A DNA stretch of 64,000 nucleotides from Chondrosia reniformis (Eukaryota > Porifera > Demospongiae > Chondrillida > Chondrillidae): NCBI GenBank assembly GCA_947172415.1, contig OX359197.1, positions 2,914,001 to 2,978,000 of the forward strand, written 5' to 3'. This document shows positions 10,801-23,456 of this stretch, in pieces (the first letter of the stretch is position 1; each line of letters opens with the position of its first letter). The notes beneath the pieces were generated by a model. It was not told where the DNA came from. It was given only the letters and a program-made list of their open reading frames with translations, and searched no databases. The translations under genes and the position numbers were made by a program.

Positions 10801-11242
10801 TCTCAGCAAGACCACCAAGCTTCGTGCTCTCCGCACATTAGTAATGCCAATCCTTCTGTATGGTGTGGTGACATGGCCTGTCACACAGCAAGACATCAGG
10901 AAGCTGAGGACCTTCCACATGAGATGCCTCCGTGACATCCTGGGAATCACACTGTGGGACATGCAAAGGAATGCTGACATCTTGAAGGTGACTGGAGAAC
11001 TGCCAATTGATGAACAGCTGAGGAAGAAATGCCTGCAGTGGTTTGGTCATGTGAAGAGAATGCAAGATGAACGCCCCCAGAAGCAACTCTTGAAGTGCAG
11101 ACCAAAAGGGAAGAAGAGACCACAAGGGGGAACCCCCCTGAGATGGATCGACCTCATCAGCAGAGACCTATCCAAGCTGACCAACTGGCAGGAGGTGGTG
11201 AAGGACCGTGCCACATGGCGAGCCGCTATCCACCACTCCTAA
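7809..11242 (+). pseudogene. RTE LINE polyprotein (APE endonuclease + RT), three lesions
   Basis: From the ATG at 7809 an Arg-rich N-terminal extension of about 170 residues leads into an APE endonuclease: TWNVRTL, AVTETHL, VGLAL, VVYAPTNQ, MGDFNA and SDHRLV. The RT follows: NKKAGGDD, LLSVPGKVLT, QCGFREGRGTVDQI, FVDLTKEYDSVDR, VRQGCVLSPLLFN and ALYADDLTLI (YADD codons at 10487-10498). The C-terminus carries WFGHVKRM and RWIDLI, usual for this family. Lesions are a TGA at 8577-8579 inside an 18-bp tandem duplication (8568-8585), a frameshift shortly before 8741, and a TGA at 9935-9937 where NYRG is expected. All catalytic motifs survive. The protein would nick DNA and reverse-transcribe LINE RNA at the target. 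Confidence 0.9.
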
Positions 11243-11326
11243 TCTGCCACCATGTGATAGTATCCTGTTTCTAGATCCCACCCAACATCCGCAATGGATA
11301 AGGAGTAAAGAGGAGGAGGAGGAGGA

Positions 11327-12182
11327 GGTACTAGTTGTAAGTACAAGTTGTATGAACTAGTTGTTAGCACTAGTTGTATGTGCTAGTTGTATGTACTAAT
11401 TGCATGTACTAGTTATATGCATCACTTGTTTATACTTGTTGTGCATACTAGTAGAATGTACTAGTTGTGTGTACTAGTTGTATGTACTAGGTGTGCGTAC
11501 TTTAGAAATTTTATGTACTATTTCTAGTTATATTTACTAGTTGTATATTCCACTTGTTTGTACTAGTTGTATGTATTAGTTGTATGTACTTGTTATATGT
11601 GTATGTACTAGTTGTATGTACTATTTGTAGGTTTTAGTACTAGTTAAACCAGGCACAAGGTAGCTACTAGCTAAATGAACTAGATACTTCTTGTATGTAC
11701 TAGTTGTATATACCAGTTGTATATACTAGTTGTATGTACTAGTTGTATGTACTATTGTATAAACTAGTTATACGTACTCTTTCCTAATTCCATGTACTAG
11801 TTGCAGGCACTAGTTTTATGTACTAGTTGTATTTCCTTGTTCTAAGTACTAGTTATATGTACTAGTTGTAGGTTCTAGTATCAGTAATACTAGGTACTAA
11901 TTAGATACTAGTTGCATGTACTAGTAGAATGTTGTATGTACTAATTGTATATAATAGTTCTATATGCTAGTTGTATGTACTAGTTCAATGTACTAGTTGT
12001 ATTTACTGGTTTCTTGTTGTACATACTAATTGTGTGTACTAGTTGCTTATATTACTTAAAGTATTAGTTGTATCTACTAGTTTTATGTACTAGTTATGTG
12101 TACTCGTTGCTAGTTCCATGTACTAGTTGTAAGTAATAGTTTGATATAATAGTTGTATTTACTGGTTGTATGTACTAGTTAT
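11327..12182 (-). repeat. 13-bp minisatellite, inverted orientation
   Basis: TGTATGTACTAGT units with composite variant blocks near 11635 and 11870 (AGGTTCTAGTATCAG...TACTAGGTAC). No gene. Confidence 0.92.
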
Positions 12183-15069
12183 GTCCTGAGAATTGGAGGC
12201 TGTGGTTCCAAACTGAGAAGAGGGTGGGTATTGTCCAGTTCAACCCCCCGATGGAGCAGGATGCTTACCCCTTCATGTGGCATCCTTTGGCTAAATCAAC
12301 CTCCCTGCCATTATGGGCTAACCTTCCATCTGGTAGTTTCAATGTGTTACGTTGCGTCACGAGAATGAAAATTTTCAAGACAGGCTGTTGCCTATGTGCA
12401 TCAGTGGTGAAGAAAACCCTGGCTGAACCAGAATAGGTGATCCCACTGTTGCCTCACAGGTAGATGTACCTGAATGTAATAGCCCTTCTTCAGTCCCCTT
12501 GATGGGCCAAGCAGCCCTCTGGACCGAGGAAATGGTTAGGGCACTAATTGATTGCTATGAGCATTCTGAACCCAAAAGAGGTGGTTATGAGAAGCGTTTA
12601 GAGTGGGAATGGCTGAGCAAATCCCCACATTTGCCTCAGACCAGTCAAATCCTTGGCTGCCAAGCCAAAAGTAACTTGGTACGAGATGGAGTCCTGCAAG
12701 TAACAGGTTGCCGAGATTTAGATTTGGTTAATGTTGCACCGCAAGGTGCCTTTAGAAGGAGAAGGATCCAAGGGGTGATCTGGAATCCTCAGAGGGATAA
12801 TATCCTCATGGAGCCCTACCGAGAAAGTAAGCCCATGGAAAAGAGTTATGCCGAGCAGTTGTACCAAGCTTGGAATGCTAAAATGCCAGACCATAAAACT
12901 ACAAAGGTAGCACTAACTACAAGAGTTAGTAGAATCCAAAGAGGTCAAGGTCTCTCGAGACTAAACCTTTTGGGACCTGACTTTCGTGGTGTAGCCACTG
13001 TAACTGGGACTGTGGAGGAAGGTGTGTGAGCCCAGGGACAGGAAGAGCTTCACCAAATTCAGGCTGGGACTGAACAAAATGATGGTCTGTTTACAGGCCC
13101 TGTTGAAACTCCCATACACCATCGTCCCAGTCCTAGGAAAAGTGGCAATGATCATCTAATGCAACTTTTAGGCAAAGCAAAAATGCCTGTCTCCGAAAGA
13201 AACCTGGAGATTTCGCTGATAGAAAACCTTATGGGGCGGGGCGATTCAGCCATGTTGACATGGAACTGCTTCAGGAGGCCAATGATTGGGTGGAGAAAGA
13301 GTGGCAGGAAGGCCCTAGGTCGGCCTGGCACCTGAACTACCTGGTCTACTCTGTTGCTGTGGCTGTGCGGGGAAAAAATCCTACAAATAGCAGCCATGCA
13401 ACCAGGGAAGGAAATCAGACAATCAGAGGGGTAGTAAGAGACAGGAAGGTCACATTAGTGGCAGGAAAGCTAAAGGCCTTAGGTTTAGAAGACTGCTTGC
13501 CTGGTTGGATGTGGAAAAAGGGTGATCCGAAAAGTTCAACAGAATAATAATCTTATGACCAAACGCAAGAAAGCACTCCGAAGAAAGCTTAGGAGGGAGT
13601 TCCATTCATTAAATCTGAATTTGCAGATCAGAGCACGGGAACAGACACTGGGGAAGCTCAGGGCTGGACCATAAAAGAGCGAAGATTGCCTGAACGCAGG
13701 AAATTCCAGGAACAAAACCACCTTTGGAATACCCAAAGGAAATTGCGGATGAGTGACAATGTTCCAACCTCCAATGAAGCTGCCTCAATTGAGGTAGTTA
13801 GAGAATTTTGGACAAAGATTGTAGGTACAGTTGGTAAGGTAAACAAAGATGACCCAGGGGTGAACGAATGGGTAAAGGAAACCAAAAAGAGAGTGGGTAG
13901 AAGCTCCTGTGAAGGTCCCGATAGCATTGATGAGACCCAACTGAGGAAAGCCTTGAAAAAGGAAAAAGCTGGTCTGGCCCTTGGCCGGATGGCATCCACA
14001 CTTTTTGGTGGAAAGCACTCCCCTCTGCACAGTCTGACTTGGCTGATGTACTACAGAGGGTGGTGAGTGGAGATCTGTCAGTCCCAGACTGGCTTACAAG
14101 GGATCACACTCTACTCATCCCCAAAAAGGGTGACCCGAAAAGTGCGGCCAACTACGGACATATTGCACGCCTCAACACAATGTACAAGGCTGTCACAGCA
14201 TAGATTGCATAAGAATTACTCACTTACACCTACACTAATGATCTCTGGCTATGGCCAAAAGGGCCATGAGAAAAGGGAGGTGGGCTGTGTGGACTGTCTA
14301 CTGCTGGATCAAACAATCGGTCTAGATGCCAAGATTACTTCCAAGCCACTTGGTGTGGCAGGGATCGATTATGAGAAGGCATATGATAGAGTCCCTCACA
14401 AGTGGGTGATGAAGGTGCTAAAAACCATCAAGTGCCCAGTTTGGATCAGGAGTTCTATAGAGCTCTTCTCCAAACACTGGGCTACTCTGCTTGAGTTGAG
14501 GACTGCGGGGAGGGTGGTTAGGAGAACCCCTGTTAAATATAACAGGGGATTCTTCCAAGGAGACTCCTTATCGCCACTCCTCTTTTGTCCTTCCATCACT
14601 CCTATATCCCAAGTTCTTAACAGAACGAAGGATATACCCTCTGGAAAGGAACACCATGTCACGCTTGTTGTACATGGATGACCTTAAGATATATGCTGGA
14701 GGGCCTGATATACCCAGGGAAGCCATGGAATGTGTGGACAAAACCTCAAATGCCATTGGCATGAGGTTTGGAGTGGGAAAGTGTGGAACAGCTCACATGC
14801 CAAAGGGGAAGGTTCTGGCTGGCCCAAACAACCCTGAATGCAGTGAAGAATCCATAAGGAACCTTGAACAAGGTACTACTTATAAATACCTAGGGCTAGA
14901 ACAACTGTTTGAGATAGATGACAGCAAGGTCAAAGCTTCCTTGATCAACGAATTGAGGAGGAGATTCCACAAAGTGTGGGACTCTCACCTCAATGTAAGA
15001 ATGCTGCAGAAGCCTCTAACATGTTGTGTGCTTCTCTATTGAGATACGCTCACCCAGTTTTGTGGTGGA
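12183..15069 (+). mobile_element. RLE LINE family A, copy 1 (3'-truncated)
   Basis: It starts GTCCTGAGAATTGGAGGC, matching the start of copies 2 and 3. It runs collinearly with them for 2.9 kb and stops abruptly at GTGGACAC (15069), where satellite ACTAGTTG begins. The last 1.4 kb of the element (thumb, CCHC, endonuclease, 3' UTR) is missing. A LINE that keeps its 5' end and loses its 3' end is the opposite of normal truncation and points to later deletion. Confidence 0.85.
12502..15069 (+). pseudogene. RLE LINE A copy 1 polyprotein, N-terminal and RT part
   Basis: N-terminal domain (12502-13029): WTEEMVRALIDCYEHSEP, then QILGCQAK, a Myb/helix-turn-helix-like segment often found at the N-terminus of RLE LINEs. 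Further pieces lie at 13260-13547 (NDWVEKEWQEGPRSAWHLN) and 13686-14066. RT pieces (14067-15042) include IDYEKAYDRVPHKWVMK (motif A), FFQGDSLSPLLF (motif B) and LLYMDDLKIYAGG (motif C, YMDD intact, 14671-14682). Frames shift repeatedly. The start codon of copies 2 and 3 is TTG here at 12499, with ATG at 12502. The C-terminal nuclease is absent. Probably R4/Dong-like; clade tentative. Confidence 0.8.
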
Positions 15070-18000
15070 CACTAGTTGTTTGTATTAGCTGATTGTACTA
15101 GTTACTAGTTGTATGTACTAGTTGTATGTACTACTTATATGCAATAGTTCCATGTACATGTTGTGGGTAAAAGTTGTAAGTACTAGTTGTATGTACTAGT
15201 TGTACGTTCTAGTTGTACATACTAATTGTGTGTATTAGTTCTTTTTATTAGTTGTAGTACTCTTTGTGTGTACTATTTGTATGTACCAATTGTACGTACT
15301 AGCATGAGTTATAAAAACTAGTAGTAGCTACTAGTTGAATGTACTAATTGCAAGTAGTAGTTGTATGCTCTATAAAATTGAATGAACTATATGTATGCAC
15401 CAGTTGTATGTACTAGTTGTATGTACCAGTTTTATCTACTAGTTCTAGCTATATATATGTACTAGTTGTAGGTACTAGTTGTATGTCCTTGTTGTATGTA
15501 CTTCTTGTATATACTGGGTATATGATCTAATTATATGTACCAGTTGTATGTACTAGGCATATGTCCTAGTTATTCATTCTAATTGTATGTACTAGATTTA
15601 TGTACTAGTTGTATTAACCAGTGGTACGAACTAGCACTGGTTATATTTATTAGTTGTAGGTACTAAATGTATGTACTACTTATATACACTAGTTCTAGGT
15701 ACATGGTGTGTGTGTGTTTTACGTACTAATTTTGTGTACTAGTTCTTTGTATTAGTTGTAGTACCAGCTGTATGAACTAGTACAAGTTATATTTGCCAGA
15801 TATATTTACTAGTTGTATGTCCTTGTTGTTTGTACTAGTTGAAAGTACTAGTTGTATGTAGTAGTTGTGGTACTAGTTATATATACTGGTTGTTTGTACT
15901 ATTAGTAAGTATTAATGTATGTACTAGTTGGAGTTCTACTTTAATGTACTAGTTGTTTGTAATATTTATATGTACTAGTTATATGTGTATGTTCTAGCCT
16001 TAGGTACTAGTTGTAAGTACAAGTTGTATGAACTAGTTGTATGTATTAGTTATAAGTATTACTTGTTTGTACTAGTGGAATGTACTAGTTGTATGTACTA
16101 GTTGTATATACCAGTTGTATATACTAGTTGTATGTACTAGTTGTATTAACTAGTGGTATGTACTAGTACTGGTAATATTTAACAACAGTAGGAACTTGTT
16201 GTATGTACTAGTTGTATGTACTAGCACTGGTTATATATACTAGTTGTAGGTACTAGTTATATGTACTAGTTAAATGTAATAGTTGTATGTACAAATTTAT
16301 GTACTAGTTGTATGTAGGAGTTGTATTTACTAGTTGTGCGTACTAGTGCTGATAATTGTTTACTGGTTGAAGGTACTAGTTGTATGTACTAGTGCAAGTT
16401 ATATTTACTAGTTGTAGGTAGTAGTTGTATGTTCTAATTGTTTGAACCAGTTGCATGTACTAGTTGTATGTACTAGTTGTATGTACTAGAGTGTATGTAC
16501 TAGTTGTATGTACTATTTATATTTACCAGTTATATGTGTGTGTACTAGTTATATGTGGTGGTGGTGAATATTAATTGTTTTGTGTAATAGTTGTATATAC
16601 TTTACAAGTTCTATGTACTATTTCTAGTTATATTTACTAGTTGTTAGGTTTTATTTGTATTAACTAGTTGTATTTACTGGTTTTCTGAACTATTTGAATG
16701 TACTAGTACTAGTTATATTTGCTAGTTGTATTTATTACTGGTATGCACTAGTTATATGTGTATGTACTAGTTGTATGTACTAGTTGTAGGTTCTAGTACT
16801 AGTTAAACTAGGTATTAGGTAGGTACTAGTTAAATGTACTACATACTACTTGTATGTACTACTTGTATGTACTACTTATATGAACTAGTAGTATATACCA
16901 GTTGTTTGTCCAAGTTGTATGTACTAGTTGTATGTACAAGTTACTAGTTGTATGTACTGGTTGTATGTACCACTTATAGATACTAGTTCTATGTACATTT
17001 TATGTCTAAAAGTTGTTTGTTCTAGTTGTACGTACTAGTTGTACATACTAGTAGTATGTACTAGTTGTATGTACTAGTTCAATGTACTAGTGGTATGTAC
17101 TAGTTTCTAGTTGTACTTACTAATTGTGTGTATTAGTTGTATTTACTATTTGTTTGTACTAATTGTTTGTACTAGTTGTCTGAACTAGTTATATGTACTC
17201 GTTACTAGTTCCATGTACTAGTTGTAGGCACTAGTTTATTGTACTAGTTGTATTTACTATTTGTATATACTAGTTATATGTACCAGATGAAAGTTCTAGT
17301 ATAAGTAATACTAGGTACTAAGTAGGCACAAGTTGTATGTACAAGTACTAGTTATTTTAACTAGTTGTAAGTACTAGTTATAGGTACTAGTTGAATGTAA
17401 TAGTTATATGTGCTAATTGTGTATAATAGTTCTACATACTACTTGTATGTACTAGTTATGCACTATTAATATGAACCAGTTGTATGTACTAGTTGAATTA
17501 ACTAGTGTTATGTACTAGTCCAGTTAAGATTTAATAACTGCAGGCACTAGTTGTATGTACTAATTGCATGTACTAGCACTATTTACATTTACTAGTTGTA
17601 GGTACTAGTTATATGTTCTAGTTGAATGTAACAGTTGCATGTGCTAATTTAAGTACTAGTTGTATGTACTAGTTAGGTACTAGTTGTATGTAGGCGTTTA
17701 CTAGTTGTACGTACAAGTGGTGGTTATATTTACTAGTTGTAGGTACTAGTTGTATGTACTAGTTGTATGTACTAGTACAAGTTATATTTACTAGTTGTTG
17801 ATATTAGTTGTATGTACTAGTTTTATGTGTTTGTTGTATGTTCTAATTGTATGAACTAGTTGTATGTACTACTGGTATGTACTAGGTGTATGTACTAGTT
17901 GTATGTACTAGTTCCTAGTTGTACGGACTAGTTGTGTGTACTAGTTCTTTGCCCTAGTTGTAGTCCTATTTGTGTGTACTAGTTGTATTAACTATTTGTT

Positions 18001-20625
18001 TGTACTAATTGTGTGAATGTCCTAAGTACTATCAGTATGTACTTTATAGGTGTATTTACTAGTTGTAGGTATTAGTTGTATATACTAGTTGTAGGTATTA
18101 GTTGTATATACTAGTTGTTTGTATTTATTTCTTCTATGTACTAGTTGTACGTACTATTTGTATGTACTAGTAGTATGTACTATATAGGTGTACTATTAAT
18201 AGTTGTTAATTATGTGTGCATGTACTACTTATATCTAGTAGTTGTGTATATGTTATAGGTACTAGTTTGATGTACTAGTTATATATACTAGTTATAGGTT
18301 CTAGTACTAGTAATACTAGGTACTAAGTAGGTACTAGTTGTATGTACTAGTACTAGTTATATTAAGTAGTTGCAGGAACTAGTTATATGTACTAGTTGAA
18401 TGTAATAGTTGTATGTACTAATTGTGTGTACTAGTTTTTTGTTTTAGTTGTAGTACTAATTATGCGTACTAGTTGTATTTACCGTTTGTTTGAACTATTT
18501 GTTTGTACTATTTGTATGTACTAGTTGTATGTATTAGTTGAATGTACTAGTTTTATGTACTATTGTATGTACTAGTTATATGTGTATGTTCTTGTCATAT
18601 GTACTAGTTGTTTGTATAAGTCGTATGTACACTACTTTTAAGAATTAGTTGTATGTACTACTTGTATATACTGATTGTTTTACTAGTAGTATGTACTTTA
18701 TAGGTGTACTAGTAATTATATGTGAATGTACTACTTATATCTAGTAGTTTTGTAACTGTTATAGGTACTAGCTTGATGTACTAGTTATATGTACTAGTTG
18801 TAGGTTCTAGTCCTAGTAATACTAGGTACTAAGTAGGTACTAGTTGTATGTACTAGTACTAGTTATATTAAGTAGTTGCAGGAACTAGTTATTTGTACTA
18901 GTTGAATGTAATAGTTGTATGTACTAATTGTGTATACAAGTTGTGTGTACTAGTTGTATGAACTAGTTATGTCCTAGTTGTATGCACTAGGTGTATGTAA
19001 TAGTTATGCACTAGTTATGCACTAGTTGTATAAACTAGTTGTATGTACTAGTTCAATGAACTAATGGTTTTTACTAGTACTGGTAACGTTTACTAGCTGT
19101 AGGCACTAGTTTCATGAACTAGTTATATGTACTAGCACAAGTTACATATATTAGTTGTAGGTACTAGTTCAATGTACTATTTGAATGTGATAGTTGTATA
19201 TACTAATTTTATGTACTAGTTGTATGTACTAGTTGAAGGTACTAGTTGTATGCACTAGCTGTATGGACTAGTACAGGTAATATTGACTAATTATAGGTAT
19301 TAGTTGTATGTACTAGTTGTATGTAGTAGTTGTATGTTCTAATTGTTGGAACCAGTTTTATGTACTAATTGTATGTACTTGTTATGTACTAATTATATGT
19401 ACTAGTTTTATGTACTAGTTTTATATTCTAGTTTTGTGTAATAGTTGTATGTACTAGGTGTATGTACTATTTATAGGTACCAATTATATGTATATGTAGT
19501 AGCTTTATGTAGTAGTTGGTACTAGTTATTGGTACTAGTTTGATGTACTAGTTGTATGTACAAGTTGTAGGTACTATTTGTATGTACTAGTTATATGTAC
19601 TAGTTGTATGTAATAATTCCATGTACTCGTTGTAGCTTTAGTTTTTATGAACTAGTTGAATGTACTTGTTGTATGTACTATTTATATGTACCAGTTTTAT
19701 TTCAATGTTCTAGTCATATGTACTAGTTGTATGTACCTGTTGTATGAACTAGTTATGTACTAGTTGTAGGTCCTACTTGTATGTAGTAGTTGTATGTACT
19801 ATTTGTATGTTCTAATTGTATGTACTATTTGTATGTTCTAATTGTATGTACTAGGTGTATATACTATTTATAGGTACCAGTTTTTTGTGTATGTCCTAGT
19901 CATATGCAGTAGGTGGGTACTAGTTATAGGTACTAGTTTGATGTAATGGTTGAATGTTCTAGTCATATATACTAGTTGTATGTACTAGTTGTATGTACTA
20001 CATATTTGCACTAGTTCTATGTTCATGTTTTGTGTAAAAGCTGTATGCACTAGTTGTATGTACTAGTTTTATATATAAGTACTAGTTATATTTACTAGTT
20101 GTAGGCACTAGTTGTAGGTACTAGTTGTATGTACTTTACCAGTTGTATGTACTATTTCTAGGTATATTTACTAGTTGTAGGTGCCAGTTGTATGTTCCAG
20201 TTATGTGTGTGTTCTAGTTATATGCACTAGTTGTAAGTTCTAGTACTAGTTAAACTAGCCATTAGATAGCTACTAGTTAAATGTTCCAGACACTACTTGT
20301 ATGTACTAACTAGTTGTATTTACTAGTTGTATGTCCTAGTTGTATGTACTAGTTGTATGTACCAGTTACTAGTTGTATGTTCTAGTGGTATATACTACTA
20401 ATATGCACTAGTTCTATGTATATGTTGTTTGTAAAAGTTGTATGTACTAGTTGTATGTACTTGTTCAATGTACTAGTTGTTTGTACTAGGTTCTAGTTGT
20501 ACGTACTGATTGTGTGTACTAGTTCTTTGTATTAGTTATAGTACTAGTTGTGTGTACTAGTTGTATTTACTATTTATTTAAACTAATTGTTTGTACTAGT
20601 TGTATGTACTCCTTGCTACCTGTAA
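15070..20625 (-). repeat. 13-bp minisatellite, inverted orientation, 5.6 kb
   Basis: Continuous TGTATGTACTAGT variants. The composite block AGGTTCTAGTACTAGT...CTAGGTAC recurs at about 16790, 17290, 18295, 18800 and 20230. The blocks near 18220-18420 and 18730-18930 are near-identical over about 200 bp, again showing local duplication. Short reading frames here are satellite and not genes. Confidence 0.92.
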
Positions 20626-21106
20626 TGGTTATATCTAAGTCTAAAAAGGGGGATTTCCTAGGGCTGGTATTTGTCTTTTTAAGAATAAGTTCTTTGGGGT
20701 AAATATCACTAATTGACAGTTCAAAATCCTTGTTGTTAATACATAAAAGGTCATCAATATACCTATAAGTATTGGAAAATTTAATAGCTAAGGTGATGTT
20801 ATCTTTAAGTAGTCCTTTCATAAACTCATACTCATAGGCAAACAGAAAAAGATTAGCAACTACAGGGGCACAGTCAGTACCCACAGGGATACCTACACAT
20901 TGCTTAAAAACAGAACTGTCTACACATACATAAATGTTGTCAATAAGGTAGTTAAAGAGCTCTACTAAATGAACAGCTGTGACTGCTTTATTGGAGACAT
21001 TGTTAGACCAAAGGCTTTATCCTGACAGACGTCTATATATTGGGACTTCCTACAGGTATAGGCAAAAATAAGGTTAGTAATCTTGTCTTTAAGTAGGTTA
21101 TGGTAT
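20626..21106 (-). pseudogene. PLE-type RT fragment (same family as 55 kb)
   Basis: Minus-strand RT core: VCQDKAF, GTDCAPVVANLFLFAYEYEF (motif B, preceded by GIP), KFSNTYRYIDDLLCINN (motif C, YIDD), then LKKTNTSPRKSPFLDLDI. It is about 95 % identical in protein to the copy at 55231-55569. A one-base loss in the codons after DKAF shifts the frame. Homology ends at 20629 after ITIT and begins near 21106, so both ends are truncated. In sequence style it recalls PLE RTs with permuted domains (Naiad-like), but no GIY-YIG is attached, so the clade is unproven. Confidence 0.75.
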
Positions 21107-23140
21107 ATACTAGTTGTATTTCCTAGTTGTAAGAACTAGTTGTTTGTACTAGAACTAGTTATATTTTGTAGTTGTAGGTGCCAATTGTATGTACTAGTTG
21201 TATGGACTAGTTATATGTGAATGTACTAGTTGTATGTACTAGTTGTAGGTTCTAGTACTAGTTATACTAGGTACTAGGTAGGTACTAGATAAATGTATTA
21301 GATACTACTTGTATGTACTAGGTGTATGTACAAGTAATATGAACTAGTTGTAAATACCAGTTGTGTGACCTAGTTGTATGTACTGGATGTATGTACTAGT
21401 TATATGTACTACTTACTAGTTGTATGTTCTAGTTGTAATTACTACTTATATGCACTAGTTCTATGTACATGTTGTGTGTAAAAGTTGTATGTACTAGTTG
21501 TATGGACTAGTTGTTTGAACTAGTTGTATCTACTTGTTATATTTACTACTTGTGTGAACTGCTAGTTGCATGGACTAGTTGAATGTACTCATTTTTAGTT
21601 GTATGTACTAGATGAATGTACTAGGTACGTTCCAATTGTTTGTACTAGTTGTATATACTAGTTATGTACAATTGTATGAACTACTTGTATGTACTAGTTG
21701 TATGACCTAATTGTGTGTACTAGTTGTATGTACTAGATGTTGGTATGTACTAGTTCTATGTACTAGTTGTATTTACTGGCTGTATGTTCTAGTTGTATGT
21801 AGTAGTGGTAAGTTCTAGTTCTGCATAGTAGTTGTATGTAATAGTTCTACGTACTAGTTGTAAGCACTAGTTATATGTACCAGGTATAGGAACTAGTTGA
21901 ATGTCCTAGTTGTATGAACTAGTTCTATGTATTCATTACTAGTTGTATGTGCTAGTTGTGGGTCCTAGTTGTATGTACTAGTACTAGTTTAAATTACTAG
22001 TGTTAGATTCTAGTTGTATGTAGTAGTTTTATGTACTAGTGCTCGTTATATTTACTAATTGTAGTTGTAAGTTGAATGTACTATTTGTATGAACTCGTTG
22101 TTTTCTATTGGCACTAGTTATATTTACTAGTTGTAGGTAATAGTGGTATGTAATAGTTGTGAGTACTAGATGTATATAGTAGTAACTAGTTATATGTATC
22201 AGCTCTATGTATTAGTTTTATATACTAGTTCTTTGTAGTAGTTGTTTGTACTTGTTGTATATACCATTTGTATGTTCTAGTTGTATGTACTAGTTGTATG
22301 TACTAGCTGTATGTAGTAGTTGTAAGTACTAGTTGTATGTGCTAGTTACAAGTTGCATGTACTAGTTTTATGTTCTAATTGCATGGACTAATAATTGTTA
22401 TATTTACTAGTTGTAGACCTAGTTGTATGAACTAGTTTTATGTACTAGTTATATGTACTAGTTGTATATACTAGTTATATGGAATAGTTGTATGTACTAG
22501 TTGTATGTACTAGTTGTAGGTACTAGTTGTGTGTACTAGTTTTGTACTTGTTGTAGTACTACTTTAATGTACTAGTTGTATGTACTAGTGGTATGAACTA
22601 CTTGTATGTACTAGTTCTATGAACTAGTTCTAATTTCTAATTGTAGTGCTAGTTATATGTTCTAGTAGTATTTACTAGTTGTTTCTACTAGTTGTATGTA
22701 CTAGCTGTATGGACTAGTGTGTGTACTAGTTGTATGTACTACTTACTAGTTGTATATACCCGTTTTAAGTAGTAATTGTATGTACTAGGAATAGTTATAT
22801 TTACTAGTTTTAGGTCCTAATTATATGTACTAGTTGTATGTAGTAGTTATATGTTCTTGGTGTATGTAGTAAATGTACTAGTTGTAATACTAGTTTAATA
22901 AACTATTTGTATATACCTGTTGTATATACTAGTTGTATGGACTACTTCTATGTGTATGTACCATTTATATTAAATGGTTGTAAATACCAATTATTAGTAC
23001 TTGTTTTACGTACTAGTTGTATGTACCAATTGTGTGTACTAGTTGTATGTATTAGATGTAAGTACTACTTGTATGTACAAGTTAAATGTACTGGTTGCAG
23101 TACTAGTTTAATGTACTAGTTGCCTGTATTAGTCGCATTT
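21107..23140 (-). repeat. 13-bp minisatellite, inverted orientation
   Basis: It contains the first copy of a roughly 400-bp higher-order unit (21875-22275) that recurs at 29245-29650 and 34690-35110. It ends in TTAATGTACTAG...GTATTAGTCGCATTT, the insertion site of the next LINE. Confidence 0.92.
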
Positions 23141-23456
23141 GTCGTGGGAACTGGAGTTTGTGGTTCCGAGCTGACAAGAGGATGGGTATTGTCCAGTTCA
23201 ATCCCCCGACGGAGCAGGGTTCTTAGCCCCTCATGTGGCATCCTGTGGCTAAATCAGCCTCCCTGTCAGCATGGGCTAACCCCCCATCTGGCAGCTTCAC
23301 TGGGTTTCATTGCACCATGAGAATAACACTTTTCAAGACAGGCTTTGGTCTAGGTGCACAAAGGGTGAAGAAAACCCTGGGTCAACCAGAATAGGTGATT
23401 CCATGGGTGCTTCACAGGGAGATGTACCTGAATGTAATAGCCTTTCTTTGGTCCCC

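Larger units (their letters stand above)
7630..11326 (+). mobile_element. Near full-length RTE-type LINE
   Basis: A 3.7-kb plus-strand LINE: (GT)n and a promoter-like 5' end, one long coding region with APE endonuclease and RT, a short 3' UTR (11243-11310), and a terminal (AGG)n tract of about 16 bp. Simple-repeat tails instead of poly(A) are typical of RTE elements. GGTACTAGT flanks both ends. Only three lesions disrupt the reading frame, so it is young compared with the other LINEs here. Confidence 0.85.

Noticed and set aside
15070-20600. Could the regular repeats be a CRISPR array or telomere
   Set aside because: The unit is 13 bp without spacers and highly diverged; it matches no telomeric repeat type and the surroundings are animal retroelements.
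22907-23320. Open frames rich in Tyr/Val/Leu/Cys in the satellite
   Set aside because: They are translations of the 13-bp repeat, whose length is not a multiple of three, and have no coding signature.
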